Below the pieces are notes generated by a model that had not been told where the DNA came from, searched no databases, and saw only the letters and a program-made list of their open reading frames with translations. From assembly GCA_938028645.1 (NCBI GenBank), contig CALIMD010000379.1:1-5675 (forward strand): DNA of 5,675 nucleotides, in the 5' to 3' direction. Below, piece after piece: positions 1-5,675 of the stretch; positions within the stretch are counted from its first letter, which is position 1, and each line of letters begins with the position of its first letter. Source of the stretch: an uncultured Alphaproteobacteria bacterium (GTDB taxonomy: Bacteria > Pseudomonadota > Alphaproteobacteria > Thalassobaculales > Thalassobaculaceae). The translations under genes and the position numbers were made by a program.

Positions 1-383
1 GCGTCCCTAACAGCATCAGCTGCATCGATTAACACCGTATCACGGTCTTTATTCAGAATCGCACCTCCGACGGCGATAGCATCGAAAACGGTTGTAATAC
101 CTGCACTTGCTATTTCGGCGTCATGTGCAATGACTGCGGAACGGAAGGGCCATAGAACGCTAGGCCTAGGGACGCAATGCCTTTCCAGATTATCCGTATG
201 TAATTCAATCAAACCCGGAAGTAAAAAATCACCCTCTAAATCAATACTATTTTTTATCGAAGTAGGCTTATCGTCAATTTCGCTGATACATCCATCTCGA
301 ATTTTTACTGAGCCGTAAATAATCTCGTTTGAAAGAATGATGTTGGTATTTGTAAGTATAATTTCATTTGATGAATTTATCAT
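1..383 (-). CDS. phnM: PhnM, phosphonate-ribosyl triphosphate diphosphohydrolase (partial, N-terminal 127 residues)
   Basis: PhnM is an amidohydrolase-fold enzyme that converts ribose 1-phosphonate 5-triphosphate to the 5-monophosphate plus pyrophosphate, preparing the substrate for PhnJ. I translated the strand by hand: it is open from the ATG at 383-381 to the left edge, giving 127 residues of an enzyme that is about 380 residues in E. coli. Visible family landmarks are LLPGLIELHTDNLE (residues 54-67), PRP (72-74), WP (78-79), HD (87-88) and AGITTVFDAIAVG (94-106). The metal-binding motif reads H62-T-D64, as in E. coli PhnM, rather than the HxH usual in amidohydrolases. The ATG overlaps the phnL TGA stop as ATGA, so translation is probably coupled. 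The C-terminal part lies outside the window. Confidence 0.95.
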   Translation of the reverse strand, partial: MINSSNEIILTNTNIILSNEIIYGSVKIRDGCISEIDDKPTSIKNSIDLEGDFLLPGLIELHTDNLERHCVPRPSVLWPFRSAVIAHDAEIASAGITTVFDAIAVGGAILNKDRDTVLIDAADAVRD

Positions 384-1090
384 GCCGCGCGTTTTGCCTC
401 CTCTATATCAAAGATACTAGTTCCTACGGCATTGCGAACATATTCATCGTGAAAGATGCCTATTATTGCAGTTCCTTTGGTCCTTGCGTTTATGATCAGA
501 TCTATAACCGCTTGCTTATTTTTCTGGTCTAAAGAAGCTGTTGGCTCGTCCAGTAATAAAATAGGGAATTCTCGGACAAAAGTTATAGCAATATTGACAC
601 GCTGTTGTTCTCCTCCCGAGAAAGTTGCGGGGGGAAGATCCCAAAGGGTTTCAGGTATAGCTAATTTCTGAAGAATATCTTTCGCCCGGTTAATAGAATT
701 TACCTTTGTTTCCCCCTGCTCCAGAAGAGGTTCAGCAACGAGATCAAGCGTTGAAATTCTTGGTATTACCCGTAAAAATTGACTTACATAACCAAGAGTT
801 TGTCTCCTTACATTTAGAATCGAATGGGGAGTGGCCTCTACTAAATTTATCCACGATTTATTATGAAAAATATTTATTTCGCCCAAATGTGTAAGATAAT
901 TCCCATAAATAGATCGGAGAAGCGTCGATTTTCCAGTTCCGGATGGACCAGCAAGAACCAGGCATTCTCCTTCTTTTAACGAGAAGGAAATATTATCAAA
1001 AACAGGAAGCTCTATGCTATTCTGGTTATGAAGTATGAAACTCTTTTTTAAATTTTTGACCGTTAGGACTTCTATGGCATTATTTTTCAT
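380..1090 (-). CDS. phnL: PhnL, ABC-type ATPase subunit of the C-P lyase system
   Basis: PhnL is a soluble ABC-family ATPase, not a transporter subunit. It is needed with PhnG, PhnH and PhnI for transferring the phosphonate to the ribose of ATP. The 236 residues compare with 226 in E. coli. Motifs in order: Walker A GPSGTGKS (48-55), Q-loop Q104 inside the PhnL-typical SQFLRVIPRIS (103-113), signature FSGGEQQ (157-163), Walker B LLLDEP (178-183), D-loop SLD (186-188) and H-loop H214 in GIFHDE. All ATPase residues are intact. One oddity follows the signature: the usual IAR reads IAI (167-169). The ATG at 1090 follows the phnK stop by 7 nt and has no recognisable Shine-Dalgarno sequence, so it probably relies on coupling to phnK. 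Its stop overlaps the phnM start. Confidence 0.96.
   Translation of the reverse strand: MKNNAIEVLTVKNLKKSFILHNQNSIELPVFDNISFSLKEGECLVLAGPSGTGKSTLLRSIYGNYLTHLGEINIFHNKSWINLVEATPHSILNVRRQTLGYVSQFLRVIPRISTLDLVAEPLLEQGETKVNSINRAKDILQKLAIPETLWDLPPATFSGGEQQRVNIAITFVREFPILLLDEPTASLDQKNKQAVIDLIINARTKGTAIIGIFHDEYVRNAVGTSIFDIEEAKRAA
397..404 (-). promoter_or_regulatory. Ribosome binding site for phnM, unusually far from its start
   Basis: The minus strand reads AGAGGAGG, a strong Shine-Dalgarno match, inside the 3' end of phnL. It lies 13 nt before the phnM ATG, longer than the usual 5-9 nt. I found no alternative in-frame ATG, GTG or TTG closer to it. The long spacing may be tolerated because the ATGA overlap with phnL allows reinitiation. 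Confidence 0.6.
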
Positions 1091-1097
1091 TTTTGAT

Positions 1098-1883
1098 TCA
1101 AACAGGAAGAATTGAAGATACTAATAATTGCGTGTAGGGATTTTGTGGGTCATCCAAAACCTGGTCTGTTAAGCCGTGCTCCACAACCTTTCCAGATTTC
1201 ATTACCATTAGCCGATGAGACAGTAGACGCATCACACCGAGATCATGACTTACAATTACACAGGCTATACCAAGTTGACTTACGAGGCCTCGGACTAGAT
1301 CCAAGAGACGGGCTTGAACGGACACATCTAAACCACTTGTTGGCTCATCCATGAAAACAAGACGAGGCTTTGTGATCAAATTTCGGGCTATCTGAAGCCT
1401 TTGAAGCATTCCTCCAGAAAAGGTTTCGGGGAAATGGTCCATTCTTTCAAGGTCCATTTCTACTTTCTCAAGCCAATCACTCGAATCAGAACGGATATTA
1501 GCATAATTTCTATTGCCGATTGCCATCAGGCGTTCCCCGACATTTGCTCCTGCGGATACATTCATGCGAAGTCCATCCTTGGGATTCTGATAAACAATGC
1601 CCCAGTCGGTGCGCATTAGCAGACGGCGTTCAGGCTCACTCATTTTATATATATCCCGGGGGCCTTCTATTCTTGTATCGAACGCTACAGATCCCGCGTT
1701 CGGGCATAGTAGTCCCGATATAATTTTTAAGAGTGTCGTTTTTCCAGAACCTGACTCGCCAACAATTCCAAGCACTTCGCCATTATAGATATCAAAATTT
1801 ATATTTTCACAGCCGATCTGGTCTCCATAATAATGAGACAGGTTTTCCACTTTTAGAAGTGGGTTTTGCAGACTCATAGTCAA
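1098..1883 (-). CDS. phnK: PhnK, ABC-type ATPase that docks on the C-P lyase core
   Basis: PhnK is a cytoplasmic ABC-family ATPase related to the Dpp/Opp transporter ATPases. In E. coli it binds the PhnGHIJ core over PhnJ and is required for phosphonate use. The 261 residues carry Walker A GESGSGKT (42-49), Q-loop Q99, signature FSGGMLQR (155-162), Walker B LVFMDEP (175-181), D-loop SGLD (183-186) and H-loop H213 in VSHDLGV. The C-terminal DDPQNPYTQLLVSS is typical of the Opp/PhnK group. The start given is TTG at 1883, which overlaps the phnJ TGA as TTGA and has a GGAG 7 nt upstream. The alternative is ATG at 1877, giving 259 residues, two codons in and 13 nt from that GGAG. All catalytic motifs are present, so an active ATPase is expected. 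Confidence 0.96.
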   Translation of the reverse strand: MTMSLQNPLLKVENLSHYYGDQIGCENINFDIYNGEVLGIVGESGSGKTTLLKIISGLLCPNAGSVAFDTRIEGPRDIYKMSEPERRLLMRTDWGIVYQNPKDGLRMNVSAGANVGERLMAIGNRNYANIRSDSSDWLEKVEMDLERMDHFPETFSGGMLQRLQIARNLITKPRLVFMDEPTSGLDVSVQARLLDLVRGLVSQLGIACVIVSHDLGVMRLLSHRLMVMKSGKVVEHGLTDQVLDDPQNPYTQLLVSSILPV

Positions 1884-2803
1884 GAACTATCTCCGTTTTG
1901 GACCAGTGGTGCATTCGTTAACTTTTCTATTTGTTCTTTGCAAAAATTACTATCGGAGCAAACAAACATGCGTGTCCCCTCATCATCGGTAATGACTTCG
2001 TCCAAAAAACTATTTGATGACCCGCAGAGTGCACATGATTCCTCCCAACTCTCGATCGTAAATGGATAATCATCAAAATCTAGACTTTTTACTTTGGTGA
2101 ACGGGGGAACAGCATAAATTCTCTTTTCGCGTCCAGCACCGAATAATTGTAAAGCAGGCATTTTATCCATTTTGGGGTTGTCAAATTTTGGTATTGGACT
2201 GGGTGACATGATGTAGCGGTCATCAACTTGGACAGGGTAATCGTAGGACGTAGTCACTCTTCCATAGTGTGCAATGTTCTCATATAACCCAACATGCATA
2301 ACGCCATATTCAGCCAACGCATGCATTTTTCTTGTCTCTGTTTCGCGGTGCTCTAACCAACGAAGGGGCTCTGGGATAGGGACTTGATAAACAAGGATTT
2401 GATCCTTGGATAATGGTGTTTCGGGAATTCTGTGACGGGTTTGGATCACAGTTGCTTTGTTTGTCTTTTCAGTTGTATCAACGCCGGCGGTCTTTCCAAA
2501 AAAGTTTCTGATGTTTACGGCATTTGTAGTGTCATCGGAGCCTTGATCAATAACCTTGAGGATATCATCTTGGCCGATGATACTTGCGGTGACCTGAATG
2601 CCTCCTGTTCCCCAACCAAATGGCAACGGCATTTCTCTGCTGCCAAATGGCACCTGATATCCAGGGATAGCAACCGCTTTGAGGATTGCTCGTCTAATCA
2701 TACGTTTTGTTTGATCATCAAGATAGGCGAAATTATAGCCTTCTAATATCTCAGGTTTCTCCATTGAACCATTAGTGTTCTTGTTTTGAGAGGACGCGGT
2801 CAT
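1880..2803 (-). CDS. phnJ: PhnJ, radical-SAM carbon-phosphorus lyase
   Basis: PhnJ cleaves the C-P bond of 5-phosphoribosyl 1-phosphonate, using a 4Fe-4S cluster and S-adenosylmethionine, to give the cyclic ribose phosphate and a hydrocarbon (methane from methylphosphonate). The protein has 307 residues against 281 in E. coli, with about 16 extra residues at the N terminus and a short C-terminal extension. The cluster motif CX2CX21C is exact: C257, C260 and C282. C288, six residues later, matches E. coli Cys272, proposed as the thiyl radical. G48 in AVAIPGYQVPFG matches the radical Gly32. Other signatures are DQGSDDTTNAVNIRNFF and SPIPKFDNPKMDKMPALQL. The ATG at 2803 has a GGAG (2812-2815) 8 nt upstream, which supports it over M14, where no such site is seen. 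It follows phnI by 5 nt and overlaps phnK. Confidence 0.98.
   Translation of the reverse strand: MTASSQNKNTNGSMEKPEILEGYNFAYLDDQTKRMIRRAILKAVAIPGYQVPFGSREMPLPFGWGTGGIQVTASIIGQDDILKVIDQGSDDTTNAVNIRNFFGKTAGVDTTEKTNKATVIQTRHRIPETPLSKDQILVYQVPIPEPLRWLEHRETETRKMHALAEYGVMHVGLYENIAHYGRVTTSYDYPVQVDDRYIMSPSPIPKFDNPKMDKMPALQLFGAGREKRIYAVPPFTKVKSLDFDDYPFTIESWEESCALCGSSNSFLDEVITDDEGTRMFVCSDSNFCKEQIEKLTNAPLVQNGDSS
1891..1894 (-). promoter_or_regulatory. Ribosome binding site for phnK, favouring the TTG start
   Basis: The minus strand reads GGAG (GGAGATA in context) within the last codons of phnJ. It is 7 nt from the TTG at 1883 but 13 nt from the ATG at 1877. Spacing alone favours TTG; codon preference favours ATG. 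The choice changes the protein by only two residues. Confidence 0.5.
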
Positions 2804-2808
2804 TAGTT

Positions 2809-3924
2809 CTACTCCGCCGCCACTATGCCAGGAATTGGCTCAGCCTCGTTTGGTTTATCGTTATTAACTGCTTCTCTGAGGGCTCTGACGGTCACTAATT
2901 CAGATTGAAAATCGACGTAATGAGGTAATTTAAGATGCTGAACAAATCCTGAAGCCTCGACGTTACAGGAGTGGCTCAATACGAATTCTTCGTCTTGTGC
3001 AGGTGCTTGTACCTGCTCATCTAGCTCTCGAGCACGAAGCGCCCTGTCGATTATCCCCATCGCCATAGTTTTGCGCTCATTATGTCCAAAACTTAGTCCA
3101 TAACCTCTAGTAAATTGAGCGGGAATCTCAGAAGATCCTTTAAACTGGTTAATCATTTGGCACTCAGTTATCGTTATCTCGCCGATTTCAATAGGAAACC
3201 CAAGTTCGTCAGGGATGAATTCTATAGATAACTCGCCCATGCGTATTTCTCCGGCAAAGGGATGATTCCTTCCCCAGCCCCGCTGTGTTGAGTAGGCTAA
3301 CGCGAGTAAAAAACCTTCATCCCCTCTGGCGAGATTCTGAAGGCGGGCTGTGCGTTCTGCTGGGAATTTAGGAGATTGCCTAGTGATGTCGAATGGTTCA
3401 CTGTCATCCTCTGTCGTTTCTTCTTCAATTAGCCCTTCGTTATTAAGAAGGTCGGTGACCCTTGGCATATTTTGGTCTACTGCGTCCTCGGCCTCCACCG
3501 CGTCAGGAACATCGCCGTTAGCGGCTAATGAAAAATCTAATAATCGATGGGTATAGTCAAAACTTGGACCTAAAACCTGCCCTCCAGGTAGGTCCTTGAA
3601 AGTAGCAGATATTCTGCGTCGGATAGACATATTCGCCGTTTCGATCGGTATTGTAGTGCCAAATCTTGGAAGGGTTGTTCTGTAAGCTCTTAAAAGGAAT
3701 ATTGCTTCAACAAGGTCGCCGCGAGACTGTTTAATAGCTAACGCGGCCAGTTCTTTGTCATATAATGAACCTTCCGCCATAACTCTATCGACTGCGAGAG
3801 ACATTTGGTTTTGGATTTGATCCAACGTTAGCTCTTCTACATTCCTATCTCCCCGTCTTTCTTCTGCGAGGAGTTGCTGAGAGTTTCTAATTGCACTTTC
3901 GCCACCTTTAACAGCCACGTACAT
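2809..3924 (-). CDS. phnI: PhnI, catalytic subunit for ribose-phosphonate formation in the C-P lyase core
   Basis: PhnI is a nucleosidase-like subunit. With PhnG, PhnH and PhnL it displaces adenine from ATP by the phosphonate, making ribose 1-phosphonate 5-triphosphate. The 371 residues compare with 354 in E. coli. Landmarks are MYVAVKGGE (1-9), FLLRAYRTTL (76-85), DLPGGQVLGPSFDYTHRLLD (111-130), LALAYSTQRGWGRNHPFAGE (197-216) and FVQHLKLPHYVDF (327-339). H330 and H335 match E. coli His328 and His333, which bind zinc near the PhnJ active site. Residues 140-177 are very acidic (runs such as EEETTEDDSE); the E. coli protein has a comparable variable stretch of similar length. The C terminus has an extra tail of about 15 residues ending PGIVAAE. 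The ATG at 3924 lies 2 nt after the phnH stop, with only a weak GGA upstream. Confidence 0.98.
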   Translation of the reverse strand: MYVAVKGGESAIRNSQQLLAEERRGDRNVEELTLDQIQNQMSLAVDRVMAEGSLYDKELAALAIKQSRGDLVEAIFLLRAYRTTLPRFGTTIPIETANMSIRRRISATFKDLPGGQVLGPSFDYTHRLLDFSLAANGDVPDAVEAEDAVDQNMPRVTDLLNNEGLIEEETTEDDSEPFDITRQSPKFPAERTARLQNLARGDEGFLLALAYSTQRGWGRNHPFAGEIRMGELSIEFIPDELGFPIEIGEITITECQMINQFKGSSEIPAQFTRGYGLSFGHNERKTMAMGIIDRALRARELDEQVQAPAQDEEFVLSHSCNVEASGFVQHLKLPHYVDFQSELVTVRALREAVNNDKPNEAEPIPGIVAAE

Positions 3925-3926
3925 AA

Positions 3927-4559
3927 TTAGTATCCATTCAGTTGGGTTTTTAAAACTGTAACTTTTGTGGTTCGGGGGAGGGAAACCGCTATGTCATTTT
4001 GGGTAAAGATGAAATCTAAACCTCTCGGAAATAATGACTGAAGATTATCTCTATTCGCCCAAAAACGTTTATTTATTGTACCAATAGAAAGATGCCTAGA
4101 GGTTTCGATTCCTGGTCCCTCCAATTGAAGTTGTGCTTGATCTGTTATTTCATCTGTCTGAATTATTAATGTTGCACCGTTTTCTGGATAATCCTCGGTC
4201 CCAGAATTGAACAGGTCCAAGTTTGGTATTTGTGTCCCAAGGATACAAAAATTTGCTTGCTGCGGTTGGTCAGCAATTTTCAAACCGGTATGAAATTTTA
4301 AATATTGTTTAGCTTCATCGGTATCGAGAGAAGAATCAATCCACAATTTGGTCTCAAAATCTAGCAGGCTGAGACAAATAGCAGCAGTGGCTATGGAAAG
4401 GGGAGGAGGAGGAACTATTTGCGTGTTTAATGTTACTATACGCCCCGGTTCTGACATCGATTTAAGTATTTGTCGGAAGATATATTGGCTCTCATGGGAT
4501 GGATCTTCAAACGATTTGCCAATCGGTAGGTCACTCATAGATTGTTCATCAATGGACAT
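3927..4559 (-). CDS. phnH: PhnH, structural subunit of the C-P lyase core
   Basis: PhnH is a subunit of the PhnGHIJ core. Its fold resembles PLP-dependent transferases but it lacks cofactor chemistry, and it is required for making the ribosylated phosphonate. The 210 residues compare with 194 in E. coli. Family signatures are SQYIFRQILKSMSEPGRIVT (24-43, the conserved FR..L..M..PGR element), LEGPGI (126-131), FPRGLDFIF (177-185) and the conserved LPRTTKV (194-200). A proline run (PPPP, 50-53) follows the first signature. The ATG at 4559 has GAGGG (4567-4571) 7 nt upstream, inside the end of phnG, and starts 1 nt after the phnG stop. M8 is a possible internal start but has no better upstream site. 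Confidence 0.96.
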   Translation of the reverse strand: MSIDEQSMSDLPIGKSFEDPSHESQYIFRQILKSMSEPGRIVTLNTQIVPPPPLSIATAAICLSLLDFETKLWIDSSLDTDEAKQYLKFHTGLKIADQPQQANFCILGTQIPNLDLFNSGTEDYPENGATLIIQTDEITDQAQLQLEGPGIETSRHLSIGTINKRFWANRDNLQSLFPRGLDFIFTQNDIAVSLPRTTKVTVLKTQLNGY

Positions 4560-4560
4560 T

Positions 4561-5031
4561 CTAATGCCCTCGAACCAGTGTAAAAAAGTCGACTTTTGTG
4601 TTTGCGGCCTTCTTGCTCCGGTGTTTTTTCAGACTGTCAAGATTGTCTTTGAGTGGAGTAATTAAATTATTAACGACTTTTGAGTGGTTGGCTGGTGTCT
4701 GAAGAGTTGCATCTATTACCGCACAAAGCTCTGCCTGTTTTTTCGATCGCCCTTGAACATATCCTAGTCCTGCATATCCATTTTTAAGCCTAACAGCCGC
4801 TCTTGTGACTGTCATTTCTCCAAGATTAAAGGCCTGTCCATTGCCGCCGGTTCGTCCTTGAACCATAACCATTCCAATTTCAGGTTTCCGTATCAGTTCC
4901 CACTCAAGATTAAGTTCTAATTTTTCCCACAGGGTTTGAATTTCGGAAAATGGGGATTTTGCAAGAATGGAAAGCCACGACTTTCTACTTATCTCTCTTT
5001 TTATTCTTCCGGGTTCTTCAGCCTGTTTCAT
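4561..5031 (-). CDS. phnG: PhnG, structural subunit of the C-P lyase core and first gene of the operon
   Basis: PhnG is the small core subunit that pairs with PhnI and is needed for the ATP-phosphonate exchange step. From the ATG at 5031 it has 156 residues, close to the 150 of E. coli. Conserved blocks are VQGRTGGNG (57-65), TVTRAAVRL (74-82), GYVQGRSKKQAE (90-101) and the C-terminal VDFFTLVRG (147-155). A lysine-rich stretch (135-141) precedes the last block. The frame also allows a TTG at 5046, adding five residues, but no Shine-Dalgarno sequence precedes it. The ATG has a weak GGGA 5 nt upstream and matches the family length better. An in-frame TAG within the upstream palindrome rules out longer starts. 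It is the first gene after the divergent control region. Confidence 0.95.
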   Translation of the reverse strand: MKQAEEPGRIKREISRKSWLSILAKSPFSEIQTLWEKLELNLEWELIRKPEIGMVMVQGRTGGNGQAFNLGEMTVTRAAVRLKNGYAGLGYVQGRSKKQAELCAVIDATLQTPANHSKVVNNLITPLKDNLDSLKKHRSKKAANTKVDFFTLVRGH

Positions 5032-5054
5032 AAAAATCCCAACCAATTTAATAT

Positions 5055-5072
5055 ACGTCTAGACGTTTAGAT
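5055..5072. promoter_or_regulatory. Candidate PhnF operator: palindrome plus abutting near-copy
   Basis: Bases 5055-5066 read ACGTCTAGACGT, a perfect 12-bp palindrome. Its core GTCTAGAC (5057-5064) fits GTNTANAC, the pattern known for HutC-subfamily GntR regulators. It is followed directly by GTTTAGAT (5065-5072), which matches 7 of 8 pattern-compatible positions, failing only at the last base. The pair forms an 8-bp tandem repeat. Lying between phnF and phnG and at the likely phnG transcription start, it is well placed for repression by PhnF. Confidence 0.65.
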
Positions 5073-5074
5073 GA

Positions 5075-5103
5075 ATTATGAGTAAAACTAGCAGTATTGC
5101 TAA
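5075..5103 (-). promoter_or_regulatory. Possible sigma-70-type promoter for phnG
   Basis: On the minus strand, TTAGCA (5098-5103, 4 of 6 to TTGACA) and CATAAT (5075-5080, 5 of 6 to TATAAT) are separated by 17 nt. The implied transcription start is near 5068, inside the candidate operator and about 37 nt before the phnG ATG. In AT-rich DNA such matches arise easily. An alternative -10, TATATT at 5050-5055, has no good -35. Confidence 0.35.
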
Positions 5104-5170
5104 TGAAGTAAAGTAAAATAATTATTGAAGTTTTGTTACCGAATCACGGCATTAATTTTGAGGATAAAAA

Positions 5171-5675
5171 ATGGATCGTGTTGCTGGATTGGCGTTATGG
5201 AGGCAAATAGCGGACCAAATTAAAGGTGATATTAGTAAAGATATTTTGAGGCCTGGTTGTAAACTTCCCACGGAGATCTTGCTCGCCCAACAGTTTAAAG
5301 TAAACCGGCACACTATAAGGCGTTCAATCGCCGAATTAGTGGAAGAGGGATTATTAAAAGTTGAGCAGGGACGTGGTACTTTTGTAGTTGACCATTTGGT
5401 TGATTATCAACTAGGTAGAAGAACTCGGTTCACTGAAACCGTTCTGAAACAAAATAAAAACCCAATTGCCAAGACGCGTAGCATTACAACCATATCTGCT
5501 GATCGGGACATCGCAGGATCTCTAAAGATTGACGAAAAAACAGACGTTTTTTGCCTGGAAACAATTCGCGAAATAGATAATCGCCCCTTGGCGATTGGGT
5601 CCCATTATTTTCCCAAACAACGATTTCCCGATTTAATAGAAGTTTTTAAAGCAGAAGGTTCTATTTCCAATATGT
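5171..5675 (+). CDS. phnF: PhnF, GntR/HutC-family transcriptional regulator of the phn operon (partial, N-terminal 168 residues)
   Basis: PhnF-type regulators bind DNA as dimers and are thought to repress phosphonate genes until a ligand binds. The frame is open from ATG 5171 to the right edge, giving 168 residues of a family usually about 240 long. An N-terminal winged helix-turn-helix spans about residues 8-73, with LPTEILLAQQF (32-42), the recognition segment VNRHTIRRS (44-52, close to VNRHTLRRA of E. coli PhnF) and the wing VEQGRGTFV (64-72). The UTRA effector domain begins near residue 80 and includes FTETV (87-91) and the conserved IGSHYFP (142-148). Its C-terminal part is outside the window. 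A GAGG 7 nt upstream supports the start. Divergence from phnG, with a HutC-like palindrome between, suggests control of the operon and possibly of itself. Confidence 0.93.
   Translation, partial: MDRVAGLALWRQIADQIKGDISKDILRPGCKLPTEILLAQQFKVNRHTIRRSIAELVEEGLLKVEQGRGTFVVDHLVDYQLGRRTRFTETVLKQNKNPIAKTRSITTISADRDIAGSLKIDEKTDVFCLETIREIDNRPLAIGSHYFPKQRFPDLIEVFKAEGSISNM

Larger units (their letters stand above)
5032..5170. other. Divergent phnG-phnF control region
   Basis: This AT-rich gap of about 140 bases separates the two divergently transcribed units. It contains the candidate operator and phnG promoter listed separately, and the phnF ribosome binding site GAGG (5160-5163), 7 nt before its ATG. 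I saw no terminator, RNA gene or small ORF with a credible start site. A convincing PHO box was not found. Confidence 0.8.

Noticed and set aside
130..318. Plus-strand open frames of 60-105 codons opposite the phn genes (for example 130-318, 2432-2746, 4348-4665)
   Set aside because: They lie antisense to well-recognised conserved genes, their proteins resemble nothing I know, and they are expected by chance.
380..1883. phnK and phnL as transporter ATPases
   Set aside because: Although related to Opp/Dpp-type ATPases, they match PhnK and PhnL specifically, sit in the C-P lyase operon and have no permease neighbours.
5032..5046. Extended phnG start at TTG 5046
   Set aside because: No ribosome binding site precedes it, whereas ATG 5031 has a weak one and gives the usual family length; kept as an alternative only.
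5071..5103. Loose PHO-box-like repeats on the minus strand around CTGCTAG and ACTCATA
   Set aside because: The matches to CTGTCAT-type repeats are poor and the order and spacing do not hold up, so I do not call a PhoB site.
5097..5125. Possible phnF promoter on the plus strand: TTGCTA (5097-5102), 17 nt, AATTAT (5120-5125)
   Set aside because: Each box matches only 4 of 6 consensus positions in AT-rich DNA, so it is no better than chance; other weak pairs exist nearby.

Overview
The window holds most of one carbon-phosphorus (C-P) lyase locus, which breaks down organophosphonates to release phosphate. Seven genes run leftward on the minus strand in the order phnG, phnH, phnI, phnJ, phnK, phnL, phnM. 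A divergent GntR/HutC-family regulator, phnF, runs rightward from about 5171. Both outer genes are cut by the window edges: phnM loses its C-terminal part on the left and phnF loses the end of its effector domain on the right.

Layout: phnM (1-383), phnL (380-1090), phnK (1098-1883), phnJ (1880-2803), phnI (2809-3924), phnH (3927-4559), phnG (4561-5031, possible TTG start at 5046), a divergent control region (about 5032-5170), then phnF (5171 to the edge). Gaps inside the operon are 7 nt or less, and phnJ/phnK and phnL/phnM overlap, so this is almost certainly one translationally coupled transcript. No RNA gene, mobile element, repeat array or internal terminator is visible.

How the genes work together, from established C-P lyase biochemistry: PhnI, with PhnG, PhnH and PhnL, replaces the adenine of ATP with a phosphonate to give a ribose 1-phosphonate 5-triphosphate. 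PhnM removes pyrophosphate. The radical-SAM enzyme PhnJ then cleaves the C-P bond. PhnG, H, I and J form the core complex, and PhnK docks on it as an ABC-type ATPase. The key residues expected for this chemistry are all present: the PhnJ CX2CX21C cluster, its extra cysteine and the radical glycine, the PhnI histidine pair, and complete Walker motifs in PhnK and PhnL. The pathway therefore looks intact as far as the window shows. The phosphonate transporter (phnCDE), phnN and phnP are not in the window.

The most interesting non-coding signal is a perfect 12-bp palindrome (5055-5066) containing GTCTAGAC. This fits the GTNTANAC pattern known for HutC-type regulators, is followed directly by a near-copy (GTTTAGAT), and sits just downstream of a plausible phnG -10 box. 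It is a strong candidate PhnF operator.

The organism is a bacterium, most likely a proteobacterium, with moderately AT-rich DNA. The proteins resemble E. coli Phn proteins closely, but PhnI, PhnJ and PhnH are somewhat longer. The divergent phnF arrangement may suit an alphaproteobacterium, but this placement is weak. The locus is a known system rather than a new one.
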